The notes beneath the pieces were generated by a model. That model searched no databases. It worked only from the letters and a program-made list of their open reading frames with translations, and was not told where the DNA came from. Below are positions 33,627 through 43,578 of a stretch of DNA of 64,000 nucleotides, one piece after another. The position numbers and the translations under genes were made by a program. Source of the DNA: Curvibacter lanceolatus ATCC 14669 (GTDB lineage: Bacteria > Pseudomonadota > Gammaproteobacteria > Burkholderiales > Burkholderiaceae_C); the NCBI RefSeq assembly GCF_000381265.1, contig NZ_KB906272.1, positions 1-64,000 on the forward strand, in the 5' to 3' direction. How positions within the stretch are numbered: position 1 is the first letter of the stretch; the number at the start of each line of letters is the position of its first letter.

Positions 33627-35252
33627 TCAGGGATAAAAAACCAGCACCCGGTAGCCCGCGATGCGCAAGGAGGCGGCCCCGGCCACACGCACGGGCAGGG
33701 CCGCACTCCACTCGGCCCCGGGCCCCAGCGTCGGCGGAGCGCCCAGTTCGGCCGGCAGGAAAACACGGCGCAGCACGGCCTGGTCCTGCGAGTCGGTCAG
33801 GCTGAGTTCGGCCGCCGGCATGCCCAGCGGCAAGGCACCCGTGTTGCGGATGGCCAGGGCCAGCTGAAAGCCTTCGCCATGGGTTTTGTTGAAGGCCGAG
33901 GATTCGATGACCAAGGACTCGATGCGGCGCAGAGGCGCCAACTCACAGCCCGCCACATCACACAAGGCTTGCAAGGCGGGCCGCAAAGCGGGCTCGGCCG
34001 CAGCCAGCCGGGCGCGCTCATGCAAGGCCCACTGAAGCACCAGCAAGCCCGACAGCAGCAACACCGCCAAGCCCAGCACGCCCCGCACCAGCGGACGGCG
34101 CCAGAAGGCCTCGCGGCGGGCACGGCGCAGAAACTGCAGCCCCTTGAGCACATCGGGGCCAAAGGCATCGACTTCATCCTCGGCACGCCGCGCTGGCGCG
34201 GGGGCGGCGGCCATGGCCTGGGCTGGCGTTTCGGCAGCCCACTGCGTGGACAGATCCCCCGGCGCATCCACGGCGGCCGATTCGGACAGCAGGCTGGGCG
34301 ACACCTCTTCCGTCAGGCCGGCCTCCTGCAGCAAGGGCTCGGTCTTTGGCGTGGCCGGAGGCAGCTCCACGCCAGGTGCAGCGGGCGGCGCTGGATCATC
34401 CGGAAAACGCAGGGCCGCCAGCGTGACCCCCGGGGGGTCGGTGCGCGGTGGTCGCGGGGTACCGGGCAAGTCCAGCTCAGGCACCGACAACACGGGAAAC
34501 CGATCGCCCTGCGGGCGCACACGCGGCTCGGCAGGCTCGGTGACGGGCGCAAACTCGACCTGAACGCGGGGCTCGTCGGGCTCAGGCTGGCGGGTGAACA
34601 CCGCCCGCAGATCCAGGCCCAGATCGTCCTCGTCCAAGGTGGGCTCGACCTGACGGCGCGCATCGGGCGTAGCCAGATCCAGGTCGAGCCGGGCCAGTTG
34701 TTCGGCCAGCAATTCATCGGCGCTGCGCGGCACAGCAGGCTCGACCACAGGCGCTGGGGGCTCAGGTGAAGGGGCACGAAGAGGCGCAGGCGGCGGAGGC
34801 AACACCAGGTCGGGCATCACCAACTCGGGCATCACCGGCTCACGACTGGGGCGGGGCGCAGGGGTGGGTGCCGGAGGCATGGGCGCAACGGCCGGTACGG
34901 GTGCTGGAACCGGCGCTTGGGCCGGCACCTGAACCGTATCTTGGGGCAGCGGGCGTTCAGCCAGCGAGGCCGGCGTCACCAATGGGCTGGCCGAGGTGGT
35001 GCTGGAAGAAGGCGTGACGGCAGCGCGCAGAAAGGCTGGGGGCTCGGGCCGGGGGCTTCGCGAACCCGCTGGCCCTCCCTGGCCGAGCGAGCCGGCGCCC
35101 GCCGAGGCAGCGCCTTCCTCCACCAGGTTGGCCGTGGCATCGAACACCTCGGTGCACTGCCCGCAGCGCACCCAGCCGTCGGAAATCCTCAATTGGTCCG
35201 GCACGACCTTGAAGGTCGTGGCGCAGGCTGGGCAACGTGTGATGAGGCTCAT
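33627..35252 (-). CDS. Zinc-ribbon / DUF3426 membrane protein
   Basis: A 541-residue protein. An MJ0042-type zinc ribbon opens it (TRCPACATTFKV and VRCGQCTEVF, two CxxC pairs), followed by a 350-residue Pro/Ala-rich disordered region, one membrane helix near residue 385-405 (GVLGLAVLLLSGLLVLQWAL), and a C-terminal DUF3426 periplasmic domain of about 130 residues with CDVAGCELAPLRRIESLVIESSAFN. Proteins of this type are often encoded next to prmA, as here. Role unknown; an N-terminal zinc-ribbon and an extracytoplasmic domain suggest a sensing or scaffolding function. Confidence 0.85.
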   Translation of the reverse strand: MSLITRCPACATTFKVVPDQLRISDGWVRCGQCTEVFDATANLVEEGAASAGAGSLGQGGPAGSRSPRPEPPAFLRAAVTPSSSTTSASPLVTPASLAERPLPQDTVQVPAQAPVPAPVPAVAPMPPAPTPAPRPSREPVMPELVMPDLVLPPPPAPLRAPSPEPPAPVVEPAVPRSADELLAEQLARLDLDLATPDARRQVEPTLDEDDLGLDLRAVFTRQPEPDEPRVQVEFAPVTEPAEPRVRPQGDRFPVLSVPELDLPGTPRPPRTDPPGVTLAALRFPDDPAPPAAPGVELPPATPKTEPLLQEAGLTEEVSPSLLSESAAVDAPGDLSTQWAAETPAQAMAAAPAPARRAEDEVDAFGPDVLKGLQFLRRARREAFWRRPLVRGVLGLAVLLLSGLLVLQWALHERARLAAAEPALRPALQALCDVAGCELAPLRRIESLVIESSAFNKTHGEGFQLALAIRNTGALPLGMPAAELSLTDSQDQAVLRRVFLPAELGAPPTLGPGAEWSAALPVRVAGAASLRIAGYRVLVFYP

Positions 35253-35321
35253 GGATGCGCCTGATTGTAGAGGCGCGGCCGCATTTTTCAGCGGGTGCGG
35301 TGAGGCACCCGTGGCGCAGGC

Positions 35322-36209
35322 TTAACGCTGCGCGGTCATCAGGATCCAGCCGTCTTCGCTGTCGGCCACCGACAACTGCAGCCAGGGGGCGTAGGCCGCC
35401 TTGAGTTCATCGGCCTGGCGCTCCAGGATACCCGCCAGCACCAGCGAGCCGCCTGCCGCCACATGGGCGCACAACAGCGGGGCCAGCACCTTCAAAGGCG
35501 TGGCCAGGATGTTGGCCAGCACCGTGTCGTACACACCCTGTGCCCGGTCCGGCAGGCCGGCATTCAGCGCCACACCATTGGCCTCGGCGTTCAGGTGGGT
35601 GGACTGCACGGCCGCCTCGTCGATGTCGACCGCGTCAATGGCCTGGGCACCGTGCTTGGCGGCACCGATGGCCAGAATGCCCGAACCACAGCCGTAGTCC
35701 AGCACGCGGCCCAGGGCGGCCGTGGCCGGCCGCCGCGCAATCCAGCGCAGGCACATGCGGGTGGTCGGGTGGGTACCGGTGCCGAAGGCCAGCCCCGGGT
35801 CCAGGCGGATCACCTGGCGGGCCTGCTCCGGCGGCTCGTGCCAGGTGGGCACGATCCAGAACTCGGGCGTGATCTCGACCGGCGAGAACTGCGATTGGGT
35901 GAGGCGCACCCAGTCTTCATCGGGCACCTTGGCCAGCCCCAGCAGGCGGCAGTCGGCAAAGAAATCCTGCAACTGCAGCAGCTTGGCCGCCTCATCGGCG
36001 CTGGCCTCGTCGGGGAACAGGGCGATCACGCGCGAACGCTGCCAGCCCTCCTTGGGCGGCGGCATGCCGGGTTCACCGAACAAGGCCTGCTCGGCATCGG
36101 TCTGGGCGTCGGCGTCCTCGACGCTGACGCTCAAGGCATCCAGCGCATCGAGCGCGTCGCTCACGGTTTCAACGTGGTCTTCGGGGCACAGCAGCCGGAG
36201 TTCAAACAT
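35322..36209 (-). CDS. prmA: Ribosomal protein L11 methyltransferase PrmA
   Basis: Trimethylates L11 on Lys and the N-terminus, using S-adenosylmethionine. The 295-residue protein has a small N-terminal substrate domain (about 1-100) and a methyltransferase domain with the SAM loop VLDYGCGSGILAIGAAKHG, DIDEAAVQSTHLNAEANG and the catalytic-site motif VLANILATPLKVLAPLL. Length matches the family. It lies upstream of the DUF3426 gene and 60 bases downstream of accC on the same strand, the usual accB-accC-prmA order. Confidence 0.95.
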   Translation of the reverse strand: MFELRLLCPEDHVETVSDALDALDALSVSVEDADAQTDAEQALFGEPGMPPPKEGWQRSRVIALFPDEASADEAAKLLQLQDFFADCRLLGLAKVPDEDWVRLTQSQFSPVEITPEFWIVPTWHEPPEQARQVIRLDPGLAFGTGTHPTTRMCLRWIARRPATAALGRVLDYGCGSGILAIGAAKHGAQAIDAVDIDEAAVQSTHLNAEANGVALNAGLPDRAQGVYDTVLANILATPLKVLAPLLCAHVAAGGSLVLAGILERQADELKAAYAPWLQLSVADSEDGWILMTAQR

Positions 36210-36269
36210 GGCGTTCCTGGGGTCTTGGAAGGCCGGCCGCCCGCAAGGGGGCAGTCCGGCCCGGGCCGA

Positions 36270-37619
36270 TCAGCGCTTGTGGTGGCCCAGCCACTCTTCA
36301 AGGTAATGGATGTTGGTGCCGCCGGCCATGAACTTGGCATCCACCATCAGCTCGCGGTGCAGCGGGATGTTGGTGTTGATGCCCTCGACCACGGTCTCCA
36401 GCAAGGCGGTGCGCATGCGGGCCAGGGCCTGCTCGCGGGTGTCACCGTGCACGATGATCTTGCCGATCATCGAGTCGTAGTTGGGCGGCACAAAGTAGTT
36501 GGTGTAGACGTGCGAATCCACGCGCACCCCCGGGCCGCCCGGGGCATGCCACATGGTGATGCGGCCCGGCGACGGCACGAACTTGTAAGGGTCTTCGGCA
36601 TTCACGCGGCACTCGATGGCGTGGCCCCGGATCTCGATCTGGCGCTGCGTGAACGGCAGCTTCTCGCCCGCGGCGACCATGATCTGGGTCTTCACGATGT
36701 CGATGCCGGTGATCAGCTCGGTCACCGGGTGCTCCACCTGCACGCGGGTGTTCATCTCGATGAAGTAGAACTCGCCGTTTTCGTACAGGAACTCGAAGGT
36801 GCCCGCACCGCGGTAACCGATCTTTTTGCAGGCGGCGGCGCAACGCTCACCGATCTTTTCGATCAGCTTGCGCGGGATGCCCGGGGCCGGCGCCTCTTCG
36901 ATCACCTTCTGGTGACGGCGCTGCATCGAGCAGTCGCGCTCGCCCAGGTAGACCGCATTGCGGTGCTTGTCGGCCAGGATCTGGATCTCGATGTGGCGCG
37001 GGTTCTGCAGGAACTTTTCCATGTAGACCGCAGGATTGCCGAACGCAGCCCCAGCCTCGGCCTTGGTCATCTGCACCGCATTGACCAGCGCGGCCTCGGT
37101 GTGCACCACGCGCATGCCGCGGCCACCGCCGCCGCCTGCGGCCTTGATGATGACCGGGTAACCCACGGTCTTGGCGATGCGCTTGATCTGCACCGGATCA
37201 TCGGGCAGTTCACCCTCCGAACCCGGCACGCAGGGCACGCCGGCCCGGATCATGGCCTGCTTGGCCGACACCTTGTCGCCCATGATGCGGATCGACTCGG
37301 GCGAAGGGCCGATGAACTGGAAACCGCTTTTCTCGACGCGCTCGGCAAAGTCGGCGTTCTCGCTCAGAAAGCCATAGCCGGGGTGGATGGCCTCGGCGTC
37401 GGTCACCTCGGCCGCCGAGATGATGGCCGGCATGTTGAGGTAGCTTTGGGGTGACGGGGCCGGGCCGATGCACACGGCCTCTTCCGCCAGCTTGACGTAC
37501 TTGGCATCGCGGTCGGCCTCGGAATAGACCATCACCGCCTTGACACCCAGTTCGCGGCAGGCCCGCTGGATGCGGAGGGCGATCTCCCCCCGGTTGGCAA
37601 TCAGGATTTTCTTAAACAT
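36270..37619 (-). CDS. accC: Acetyl-CoA carboxylase biotin carboxylase subunit
   Basis: Carboxylates the biotin on AccB, the first half of malonyl-CoA formation for fatty acid synthesis. The 449-residue protein begins [20 protein letters not shown] and carries the ATP-grasp features [27 protein letters not shown] and the biotin-site [14 protein letters not shown]. Length is standard. The ATG at 37619 is the family start; the longer frame upstream would add ten non-family residues. A 110-base gap with a small GC hairpin separates it from accB. Confidence 0.97.
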   Translation of the reverse strand: MFKKILIANRGEIALRIQRACRELGVKAVMVYSEADRDAKYVKLAEEAVCIGPAPSPQSYLNMPAIISAAEVTDAEAIHPGYGFLSENADFAERVEKSGFQFIGPSPESIRIMGDKVSAKQAMIRAGVPCVPGSEGELPDDPVQIKRIAKTVGYPVIIKAAGGGGGRGMRVVHTEAALVNAVQMTKAEAGAAFGNPAVYMEKFLQNPRHIEIQILADKHRNAVYLGERDCSMQRRHQKVIEEAPAPGIPRKLIEKIGERCAAACKKIGYRGAGTFEFLYENGEFYFIEMNTRVQVEHPVTELITGIDIVKTQIMVAAGEKLPFTQRQIEIRGHAIECRVNAEDPYKFVPSPGRITMWHAPGGPGVRVDSHVYTNYFVPPNYDSMIGKIIVHGDTREQALARMRTALLETVVEGINTNIPLHRELMVDAKFMAGGTNIHYLEEWLGHHKR

Positions 37620-37729
37620 CAGTGCTCCCGGGGCGGCAGAGCCCCGCACGCAGCGCGTGCACTATCTCAGGGATGGGCACCCGACGGCCGACAGCCCCGC
37701 AGGCCCGCCGTCCCGGCACCCCCATGCGC

Positions 37730-38185
37730 TCACTCGATCACGAACAAGGGCTGACCGTACTCGACGGCCTGACCGTTCTCACCCAGGATCTGGGTCACGG
37801 TGCCGGACTTGTCGGCCTCGATCTCATTGAGGATCTTCATGGCCTCGATGATGCAGATGGTTTCGCCTTCCTTGATCTGGCTGCCCACCTCGACAAAGGC
37901 CTTGGCACCCGGGCTGGAGGCGCGGTAGAAAGTACCCACCATGGGCGACTTGACCGTGTGCCCTGCAGGCACCGCCACCGGGGCGGGTGCAGCGGCGGCG
38001 GCCGGTGCGGCAGTCGCAGCAGCCACGGCGGGCTGGGCCAGCACAGGCGCTGCCACCACTTGCTGAACCACGGCCCCGCCCCCCTTCACGATGCGCACCT
38101 TGCCTTCGGCTTCGGTGATTTCCAGTTCTGAAACATTGGATTCAGACACCAGATCAATCAGGGTCTTGAGTTTTCGCAGGTCCAT
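37730..38185 (-). CDS. accB: Acetyl-CoA carboxylase biotin carboxyl carrier protein
   Basis: Carries the biotin that moves CO2 between AccC and the carboxyltransferase. The 151-residue protein has an N-terminal [18 protein letters not shown] helix, an Ala/Pro-rich linker, and the biotinyl domain with the acceptor Lys in [19 protein letters not shown]-type spacing is as in the family. The start at 38185 avoids 19 leader residues. It heads the accB-accC-prmA group. Confidence 0.96.
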   Translation of the reverse strand: MDLRKLKTLIDLVSESNVSELEITEAEGKVRIVKGGGAVVQQVVAAPVLAQPAVAAATAAPAAAAAPAPVAVPAGHTVKSPMVGTFYRASSPGAKAFVEVGSQIKEGETICIIEAMKILNEIEADKSGTVTQILGENGQAVEYGQPLFVIE

Positions 38186-38318
38186 GTAAGCTCCAACAGC
38201 TGAAACGATAACAGGCGCGAATTTACTGCAAAACAGCGCCAAAAATCATCATCAGCAGACAAATTAATTACAACTTCATTCAGGCACATCAAAGAAAATG
38301 CCTTCGAAGTCTGCAGGA

Positions 38319-38341
38319 AGGCCCCTGAGCAGAAGGGGCCT
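38319..38341 (-). terminator. Hairpin between the TlpA-like gene and accB
   Basis: An 8-bp stem AGGCCCCT/AGGGGCCT (38319-38326 with 38334-38341) with a seven-base loop, just after the TlpA-like stop on the minus strand. T content behind it is modest, so it is a moderate terminator that separates accB from the upstream pair. Confidence 0.55.
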
Positions 38342-38358
38342 CAAAGACACCCCGGCGG

Positions 38359-38922
38359 TCAGCCGGAGCGGGTCCACGCCGCCAGTTCCTGGGGTGTGAT
38401 CTGGCCCATTTTACGCTGTATTACCCGCCCATCCGCCGCGATCACCACCGAAAACGGCAAACCACCGTTCTCGTTGCCCATGGCCCGCGCCAGCTCGGTG
38501 CCCCCCAGCCCGGCCAACCCGACCGGAAAACCCAAGGGCGTACGGCTCAAAAAACGGGCCACGGAACTGGGCTGATCGATCGCCAATCCCAGCACTTGCC
38601 AGCCATTGGCCGAAGTTTCGCGCTGGAACCGGTCGAGCATGGGCAACTCCTCCACACAAGGGGGGCACCAGGTGGCCCAGAAGTTGATCAACAGGGGTTT
38701 GCCCTTGAAATCGGCCAGCACCAGCTCACCGCCACCGGGGCGGTCGAACTTCAGGCCCCACAGCTCGGACAAGGCCGCACCGGCCTCCCCATCCGTGCCT
38801 TGTGGGCGCGTGCGCCACCAGCCCAGGCCGGCGCCGGCCACCGCCGCCGCCCCCGCGGCTGAGGCCCAAAGCCAGCGGCGCCGACCGGCGCCGGAAGAAT
38901 TGACCACCGGAGATTCGCTCAT
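38359..38922 (-). CDS. TlpA-like thioredoxin-family protein
   Basis: A 187-residue membrane-anchored or exported thioredoxin of the TlpA/ResA type. It has a basic N-terminus followed by a hydrophobic stretch (about 14-36), then the thioredoxin fold with the redox pair in FWATWCPPCVEELP, and LPFSVVIAADGRV carrying the cis-Pro region. WCPPC is the motif of TlpA/ResA proteins that reduce apocytochrome or copper-site thiols in the periplasm. It overlaps the hypothetical gene upstream by ATGA, so the two are coupled. Confidence 0.88.
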   Translation of the reverse strand: MSESPVVNSSGAGRRRWLWASAAGAAAVAGAGLGWWRTRPQGTDGEAGAALSELWGLKFDRPGGGELVLADFKGKPLLINFWATWCPPCVEELPMLDRFQRETSANGWQVLGLAIDQPSSVARFLSRTPLGFPVGLAGLGGTELARAMGNENGGLPFSVVIAADGRVIQRKMGQITPQELAAWTRSG

Positions 38923-39512
38923 GCTTCAGCTTTCTTCAACAAGGCCTGGACGGCGGCCAGATTGCCCCGGGGCGCCCGCCCGCGGGCATCGGGCACCAGG
39001 GCGCCACGCAGATCGTCCAGGTCATAGATCAACAGATGGACACCGATCACCTCGCCCAGCGCCTTGCAGGACGAGCCCAGCGACAGGGCCTCGACCGGCT
39101 CCCCCCGAAAACCCTGAACCGTTTGCGGCTCATAGTCGACGTTGTGGTCGATCAGCCGGATCTCGGCCGACTTGGGGTCATCACAGAACAACTGGATGCG
39201 GATGTCGGACAGGCGCGTCGCGGTGCCCTGCCAGACCGCCCCCGTCAGGTGGGGGCGAAACTCCGCCATGCGCTCCATCCAGACCAGGGCCAGTTCGCGC
39301 AGCGCACGCAATTCGCCCGGCTGGGTGTCGGCGCAGAACAATTCGATGTACTCCAGCACCGCATCCTCGACCGCGAGGTTGTCGGGCAGGGCCGTGCGGG
39401 CCGGCAAACCCAGCTGCTTGACGGCACGGCGCTTGGCCGCGCCATATTCCAGGCCTTCTTCCACCACCATGCGGGCGGCGGTCGCGGCGATTTCTGAGGC
39501 GAGACTTTCCAT
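38919..39512 (-). CDS. Conserved hypothetical protein beside mpl
   Basis: A 197-residue cytoplasmic protein without signal peptide or membrane helix. It opens with MESLASEIAATAARMVVEEGLEYGAAKRRA and has a core GTATRLSDIRIQLFCDDPKSAEIRLIDHNVDYE, where the spaced Asp residues look faintly like a nucleotidyltransferase-type centre; I would not assert that. It is Burkholderiales-type and always seems to sit next to mpl, in my recollection. The ATG at 39512 is preferred to a GTG five codons upstream. It diverges from mpl and overlaps the TlpA-like gene by four bases. Confidence 0.75.
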   Translation of the reverse strand: MESLASEIAATAARMVVEEGLEYGAAKRRAVKQLGLPARTALPDNLAVEDAVLEYIELFCADTQPGELRALRELALVWMERMAEFRPHLTGAVWQGTATRLSDIRIQLFCDDPKSAEIRLIDHNVDYEPQTVQGFRGEPVEALSLGSSCKALGEVIGVHLLIYDLDDLRGALVPDARGRAPRGNLAAVQALLKKAEA

Positions 39513-39689
39513 GAGAACAGGCGACACCGGCCGGACGGGCCTTCAGCACGCCGACCGCAGAGATTGCAAAGCGGGCATTTTGCGCTTTTTCGCCGCCCTG
39601 CCCCGCCGCTACCAGATTGATAGCTCGCCAGCCCGCCTCCATGCTGCCCCTGGCCGGCACCGCCCATGACCCCACGTAAAATCGGTTTC

Positions 39690-41075
39690 ATGCACATTCA
39701 CATCCTGGGTATTTGCGGCACCTTCATGGGCGGCCTGGCGGCCCTGGCCCGCGAGGCGGGCCACCGCGTCACCGGCTGCGACGCGGGGGTCTACCCCCCG
39801 ATGAGCGATCAGTTGAGGGCCTTGGGCATCGATCTGATCGAGGGCTTCTCGGCCGATCAGATGGCCCTGAAGCCCGATGTTTTCGTGGTCGGCAACGTGG
39901 TCAGCCGCGCCCGACTGGCTGACGGCAACCCCAAGTTCCCGCTGATGGAAGCCATTCTGGACCAGGGTGCGCGCTACACCAGCGGACCGCAATGGCTGGC
40001 CGAGCACCTGCTGCACGGCCGCCACGTGCTGGCCGTGGCCGGCACACACGGCAAGACCACCACCACCTCGATGCTGGCCTGGGTGCTCGATCAGGGCGGC
40101 CTCCAGCCCGGTTTTCTGGTGGGGGGCGTGCCGCTGAACTTCGGGGTGTCGGCACGGCTGGGGCAAGGCAGTGCCTTCGTGATCGAAGCCGACGAGTACG
40201 ACACCGCCTTCTTCGACAAGCGCAGCAAGTTCGTGCACTACCGCCCGCGCACCGCGGTGCTGAACAACCTGGAGTTCGACCACGCCGACATCTTCGACAA
40301 CCTGGCCGCGATCGAACGCCAGTTCCATCACCTGGTGCGCACCGTGCCGGGCCAGGGCCGCGTGGTGGTCAACGGCCTGGAAGAAAGCCTGACCCGTGTG
40401 CTGGCCCAGGGCTGCTGGAGCGAGGTGCGCAGCTTCGGCAGCACGGTGAGCGATTTCTCCGCCGAGGGCGAGGCCCATGATTTCGCCGTGCTGCGCCATG
40501 GCCAAACCGTGGCCCGCGTGCAGTGGGCGCTCAGCGGAGCGCACAACCAGCTCAACGCCCTGGCCACCTTGGCCGCGGCCGATCACCTGGGCGTGCCCGC
40601 CGAGGTGTCGGCCGAGGCGCTGTCGCGCTTCCAGAACGTGAAGCGCCGCATGGAAGTGCGTGGCGTGGCCGCCGGCATCACCGTGTACGACGATTTTGCC
40701 CACCACCCCACAGCCATCCGCACCACACTCGACGGCCTGCGCCAACGCCTGGGCCCTGTGAGCGACGCGGGCGGCCGCATCCTGGCGGTGTTCGAGCCGC
40801 GCAGCAACACCATGAAGCTGGGCACCATGAAGGCGCAACTGCCCTGGTCACTGGCCAGCGCCGAGCTGGCCTTCTGCCACACCGGCGGCCTGGACTGGGA
40901 CGCGGCCGAGGCCCTGGCGCCCCTGGGTGAGCGTGCCCACACCGCCCCCGACATCGCCACCCTGGTGCAGCAGGTGGCCGCCGCGGCACGACCCGGCGAC
41001 CACGTGGTGTGCATGAGCAATGGCGGCTTCGGTGGCGTGCACCAGCGCCTGCTGCAGGCGCTGACCCGGGCCTGA
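39690..41075 (+). CDS. mpl: UDP-MurNAc:L-Ala-gamma-D-Glu-meso-DAP ligase Mpl
   Basis: Joins recycled murein tripeptide to UDP-MurNAc, linking to AmpD-mediated recycling (ampD is 13 kb away). The 461-residue protein is a Mur ligase: N-terminal HIHILGICGTFMGGLA, ATP loop AVAGTHGKTTTTSM, ADEYDTAFFDKRSKF and the MFAHHPTAIRTTLDGL-type region (here YDDFAHHPTAIRTTLDGL). Length is as expected. The start at 39690 fits the family N-terminus. It converges with the ABC permease gene after nine bases. Confidence 0.95.
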   Translation: MHIHILGICGTFMGGLAALAREAGHRVTGCDAGVYPPMSDQLRALGIDLIEGFSADQMALKPDVFVVGNVVSRARLADGNPKFPLMEAILDQGARYTSGPQWLAEHLLHGRHVLAVAGTHGKTTTTSMLAWVLDQGGLQPGFLVGGVPLNFGVSARLGQGSAFVIEADEYDTAFFDKRSKFVHYRPRTAVLNNLEFDHADIFDNLAAIERQFHHLVRTVPGQGRVVVNGLEESLTRVLAQGCWSEVRSFGSTVSDFSAEGEAHDFAVLRHGQTVARVQWALSGAHNQLNALATLAAADHLGVPAEVSAEALSRFQNVKRRMEVRGVAAGITVYDDFAHHPTAIRTTLDGLRQRLGPVSDAGGRILAVFEPRSNTMKLGTMKAQLPWSLASAELAFCHTGGLDWDAAEALAPLGERAHTAPDIATLVQQVAAAARPGDHVVCMSNGGFGGVHQRLLQALTRA

Positions 41076-41084
41076 ACAGCCCCC

Positions 41085-41897
41085 TCAGCGCATCAGGGCA
41101 CGGCGCGCCAGCAGGCTGAGCGCGTCCACCGCCGCCACCATCAGCAACATGGCGGCCAGGATGGTGGCCGTCTTGCCCATGTGGAACAGGCCCATGTGAA
41201 AGGCCAGCAACTGGCCCAGGCCACCCGCCCCCACCACGCCCAGCACAGCGGCAGCGCGGATGTTGTTCTCCCAGCGGTACAGGGTGTAGCTCAGCCACTG
41301 GGGCAGCACCTGGGGCAGGCTGGCATAGGCCAGCACCTGCACGCGCCCCACGCCCTGCTGGCGCAGCGCCTCGGCCGGGCCTGTCGGTGCGTTCTCCAGC
41401 GCCTCGGCAAACAGGCGGCCCAGCACCCCCAGGGTGTGGCAGGCCAGGGCCAGGGTGCCGGCAAACGGCCCCAGGCCGGCAGAAATCAACAGCAGCGTGG
41501 CCCAGACCAGTTCAGGGATGGAGCGCAGGGCATTGAGCAACCAGCGCGTCGGCGTGCGCAGCCAGGCCCGCTCCCCCGCTTGCATGCGGCTTGCCGGCAG
41601 CGCCAGCAGCAGGCCGCCAAGCGCGGCCAGCCCGGTGCCCAGCAAGGACATGGCCAGGGTCTCCCAACTGGCCACCAGCACCTGGCGCAGCAGGCCGGGT
41701 GACAGATCGGGCGGGTAGAACTCGCCCAGGAACCGGCCCATGCTGTGCAGTGCCTCCAGCGACAGGAACTGCTGCCACTGCAGATCCAGCGAGGCCGCAC
41801 TGGCCACCACCAGCGCCAGCACCCCGGCGGCAAACCACAGACCGGGCCGACGCCAGGGCGCCGGGGCCCGCAGACCAGAAGGCAGGGCGGGCTTCAT
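41085..41897 (-). CDS. phnE: PhnE-type ABC permease, second copy
   Basis: A 270-residue inner-membrane permease with about six helices and the permease-ATPase contact loop ENAPTGPAEALRQQGVG. It resembles PhnE of phosphonate importers: VGAGGLGQLLAFHMGLF and LRSIPELVWATLLLISAGLGPFAGT. It is the last gene of the operon PhnD-PhnC-PhnE-PhnE on the minus strand and overlaps the first permease gene by ATGA. The pair presumably forms a heterodimeric channel. The substrate is unknown. Confidence 0.87.
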   Translation of the reverse strand: MKPALPSGLRAPAPWRRPGLWFAAGVLALVVASAASLDLQWQQFLSLEALHSMGRFLGEFYPPDLSPGLLRQVLVASWETLAMSLLGTGLAALGGLLLALPASRMQAGERAWLRTPTRWLLNALRSIPELVWATLLLISAGLGPFAGTLALACHTLGVLGRLFAEALENAPTGPAEALRQQGVGRVQVLAYASLPQVLPQWLSYTLYRWENNIRAAAVLGVVGAGGLGQLLAFHMGLFHMGKTATILAAMLLMVAAVDALSLLARRALMR

Positions 41898-42733
41898 CCG
41901 AGCAGCTTTCTGAGGCCGGCACTGACCCGGTCGGCCAGGGCCACAAGGGCCATGAACACCAGCAGCATGCTGGCCACCTCGGCGCCATTGAACATCTTCA
42001 TCGAGTTGTCGAGCTGCTGCCCCAGGCCCCCGGCACCGACAAAGCCCAACACCACCGAAGACCGGATGGCACACTCCCAGCGGTAGACGGTGTAAGAGCT
42101 GAGCTCGGCCGCGCAGGTGGGCAACAACGCATGGAAGAAGGCCTGCAGGCGGCCCGCGCCATTGCGCAGCAGGGACTGGGCCGCGTGCTGCTCGCCACTT
42201 TCCAGGATTTCGCCATAGACCTTGCCCAACATGCCCGCGTAGGTGAGCGCGATGGCCAGCACACCGGCGGTGGGCCCCAGGCCGACCACCCGCACAAACA
42301 CCAGGGCCCAGACCAGTTCAGGCACGCTGCGCAGCACAATCAAGAGCGCACGCACAAGCTGGCGCGCCCAGAACGGCCCCCGGGCCATGCGGCCGGACAA
42401 GGCCGACACCGACAAGGCCGCGGTCGACAGCAAGGTGAGCGGCACCGCCAGCAACCAGCCCAGCGCCACCCCGACCGTGGCCATGGCCACCGTGCGCCAG
42501 GACTCGCGCGCCAGCATCGTCAGAAACTCGGCCCCACCCGCCAAGGGCCAGAAGCTGGCCAGAAAGCGACCGCTGAAGGCCAGCGAGTCGGGCTGCAGCA
42601 GGATCCAGGGCTTGAATTCGGTGGCCTGCAGCAAGGGCCACAGCAGCACCAGCACCACGGCGCAAGCGGCCAGGCGCTGCCGCCAGGCCGGGTCGCGCTG
42701 CGGGGGCAGGCGTGCCGCCGGGTTCAACGACAC
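41894..42733 (-). CDS. phnE: PhnE-type ABC permease, first copy
   Basis: A 279-residue permease with the same architecture as its downstream partner: LRSVPELVWALVFVRVVGLGPTAGV, contact loop ESGEQHAAQSLLRNGAG, and VGAGGLGQQLDNSMKMF. It starts with GTG at 42733 inside the ATPase gene, overlapping it by 10 bases, which implies coupled translation. Sequence between the two copies differs widely, so the duplication is old. Confidence 0.87.
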   Translation of the reverse strand: MSLNPAARLPPQRDPAWRQRLAACAVVLVLLWPLLQATEFKPWILLQPDSLAFSGRFLASFWPLAGGAEFLTMLARESWRTVAMATVGVALGWLLAVPLTLLSTAALSVSALSGRMARGPFWARQLVRALLIVLRSVPELVWALVFVRVVGLGPTAGVLAIALTYAGMLGKVYGEILESGEQHAAQSLLRNGAGRLQAFFHALLPTCAAELSSYTVYRWECAIRSSVVLGFVGAGGLGQQLDNSMKMFNGAEVASMLLVFMALVALADRVSAGLRKLLG

Positions 42734-43557
42734 GACAGCCCCACCGGCTCCACCAGGGCCTCGGCACCCAGGCCTGGGGCTGGCGGCACCTCGCCACGCA
42801 GTTCATGCTCGTGCTGGGCATACAGCTGGGCCAGCCGCTGCGCGCTCACCTCGGCCGCCGGCAGGTCGAACACCAGGCGCCCTTCGCGCAGGCCCACGAT
42901 GCGCGCAAAGCAGGCCAGGGCCACCTCCACCTGGTGCAGCGAAGCCACCAGGGTGATGTCCCGCTCACGGGCCACCCGCTGCAGGGTGGCCATGGCCTGC
43001 CGGGCCCGGGTGGGGTCCAGGGCCGACAGGGGTTCATCCACCAGCCACAGCGAGGCCGGCGCCAGCAGCGCACGGGCCAGGCCCACACGCTGGCGTTCGC
43101 CACCCGACAGGCGATCCACCCGCTCGAACAGCTTGTCGCCCAGATCGAAGTGCTCCAGGGCCTCAAAAGCCGCCGGCAGGTCGCTGGGGTGGAACAGGGA
43201 GGCCAGGCTGGCCAGCAGCCCCATGGCCGGCAGACGCCCGGCCAGCACCGAGGTGACCACGCGTTGGCGGGGCGGCAGCGGTGGCACCTGGGGCGCCAGG
43301 AACAGACGGCCGCGCAGCTGCTGCAGGCGCCCCCGTGGCAGTCCCCAGGGGTCAAGCCCGTCCAGCCTCAGCACCCCGCTCGAGGGCGGCAGAGCACAGG
43401 CCATCACCTGCAGCAAGCTGGTCTTGCCAGCGCCTGAGGGCCCGATCACAGCCACCTGCTCTCCGGGCTGGAGGCGCAGACTCACCCCGGCCAGCGCGGC
43501 CCGCGCGCCTGCGCGTGCCGCCGGGTGCTGGGCACCGACCTGGTCGAGCTCAAGCAT
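42724..43557 (-). CDS. phnC: PhnC-type ABC transporter ATPase
   Basis: The 277-residue ATPase powers the importer. Visible motifs are Walker A GPSGAGKTSLL, the signature LSGGERQRVGLARALL and Walker B LWLVDEPLSALDP. Sequence and operon order match the PhnC group. The ATG at 43557 is used; a TTG three codons upstream is also open. Residue spacing is normal and nothing appears missing. Confidence 0.87.
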   Translation of the reverse strand: MLELDQVGAQHPAARAGARAALAGVSLRLQPGEQVAVIGPSGAGKTSLLQVMACALPPSSGVLRLDGLDPWGLPRGRLQQLRGRLFLAPQVPPLPPRQRVVTSVLAGRLPAMGLLASLASLFHPSDLPAAFEALEHFDLGDKLFERVDRLSGGERQRVGLARALLAPASLWLVDEPLSALDPTRARQAMATLQRVARERDITLVASLHQVEVALACFARIVGLREGRLVFDLPAAEVSAQRLAQLYAQHEHELRGEVPPAPGLGAEALVEPVGLSCR

Positions 43558-43578
43558 CAGACCCAAGGGCGGCTCCGA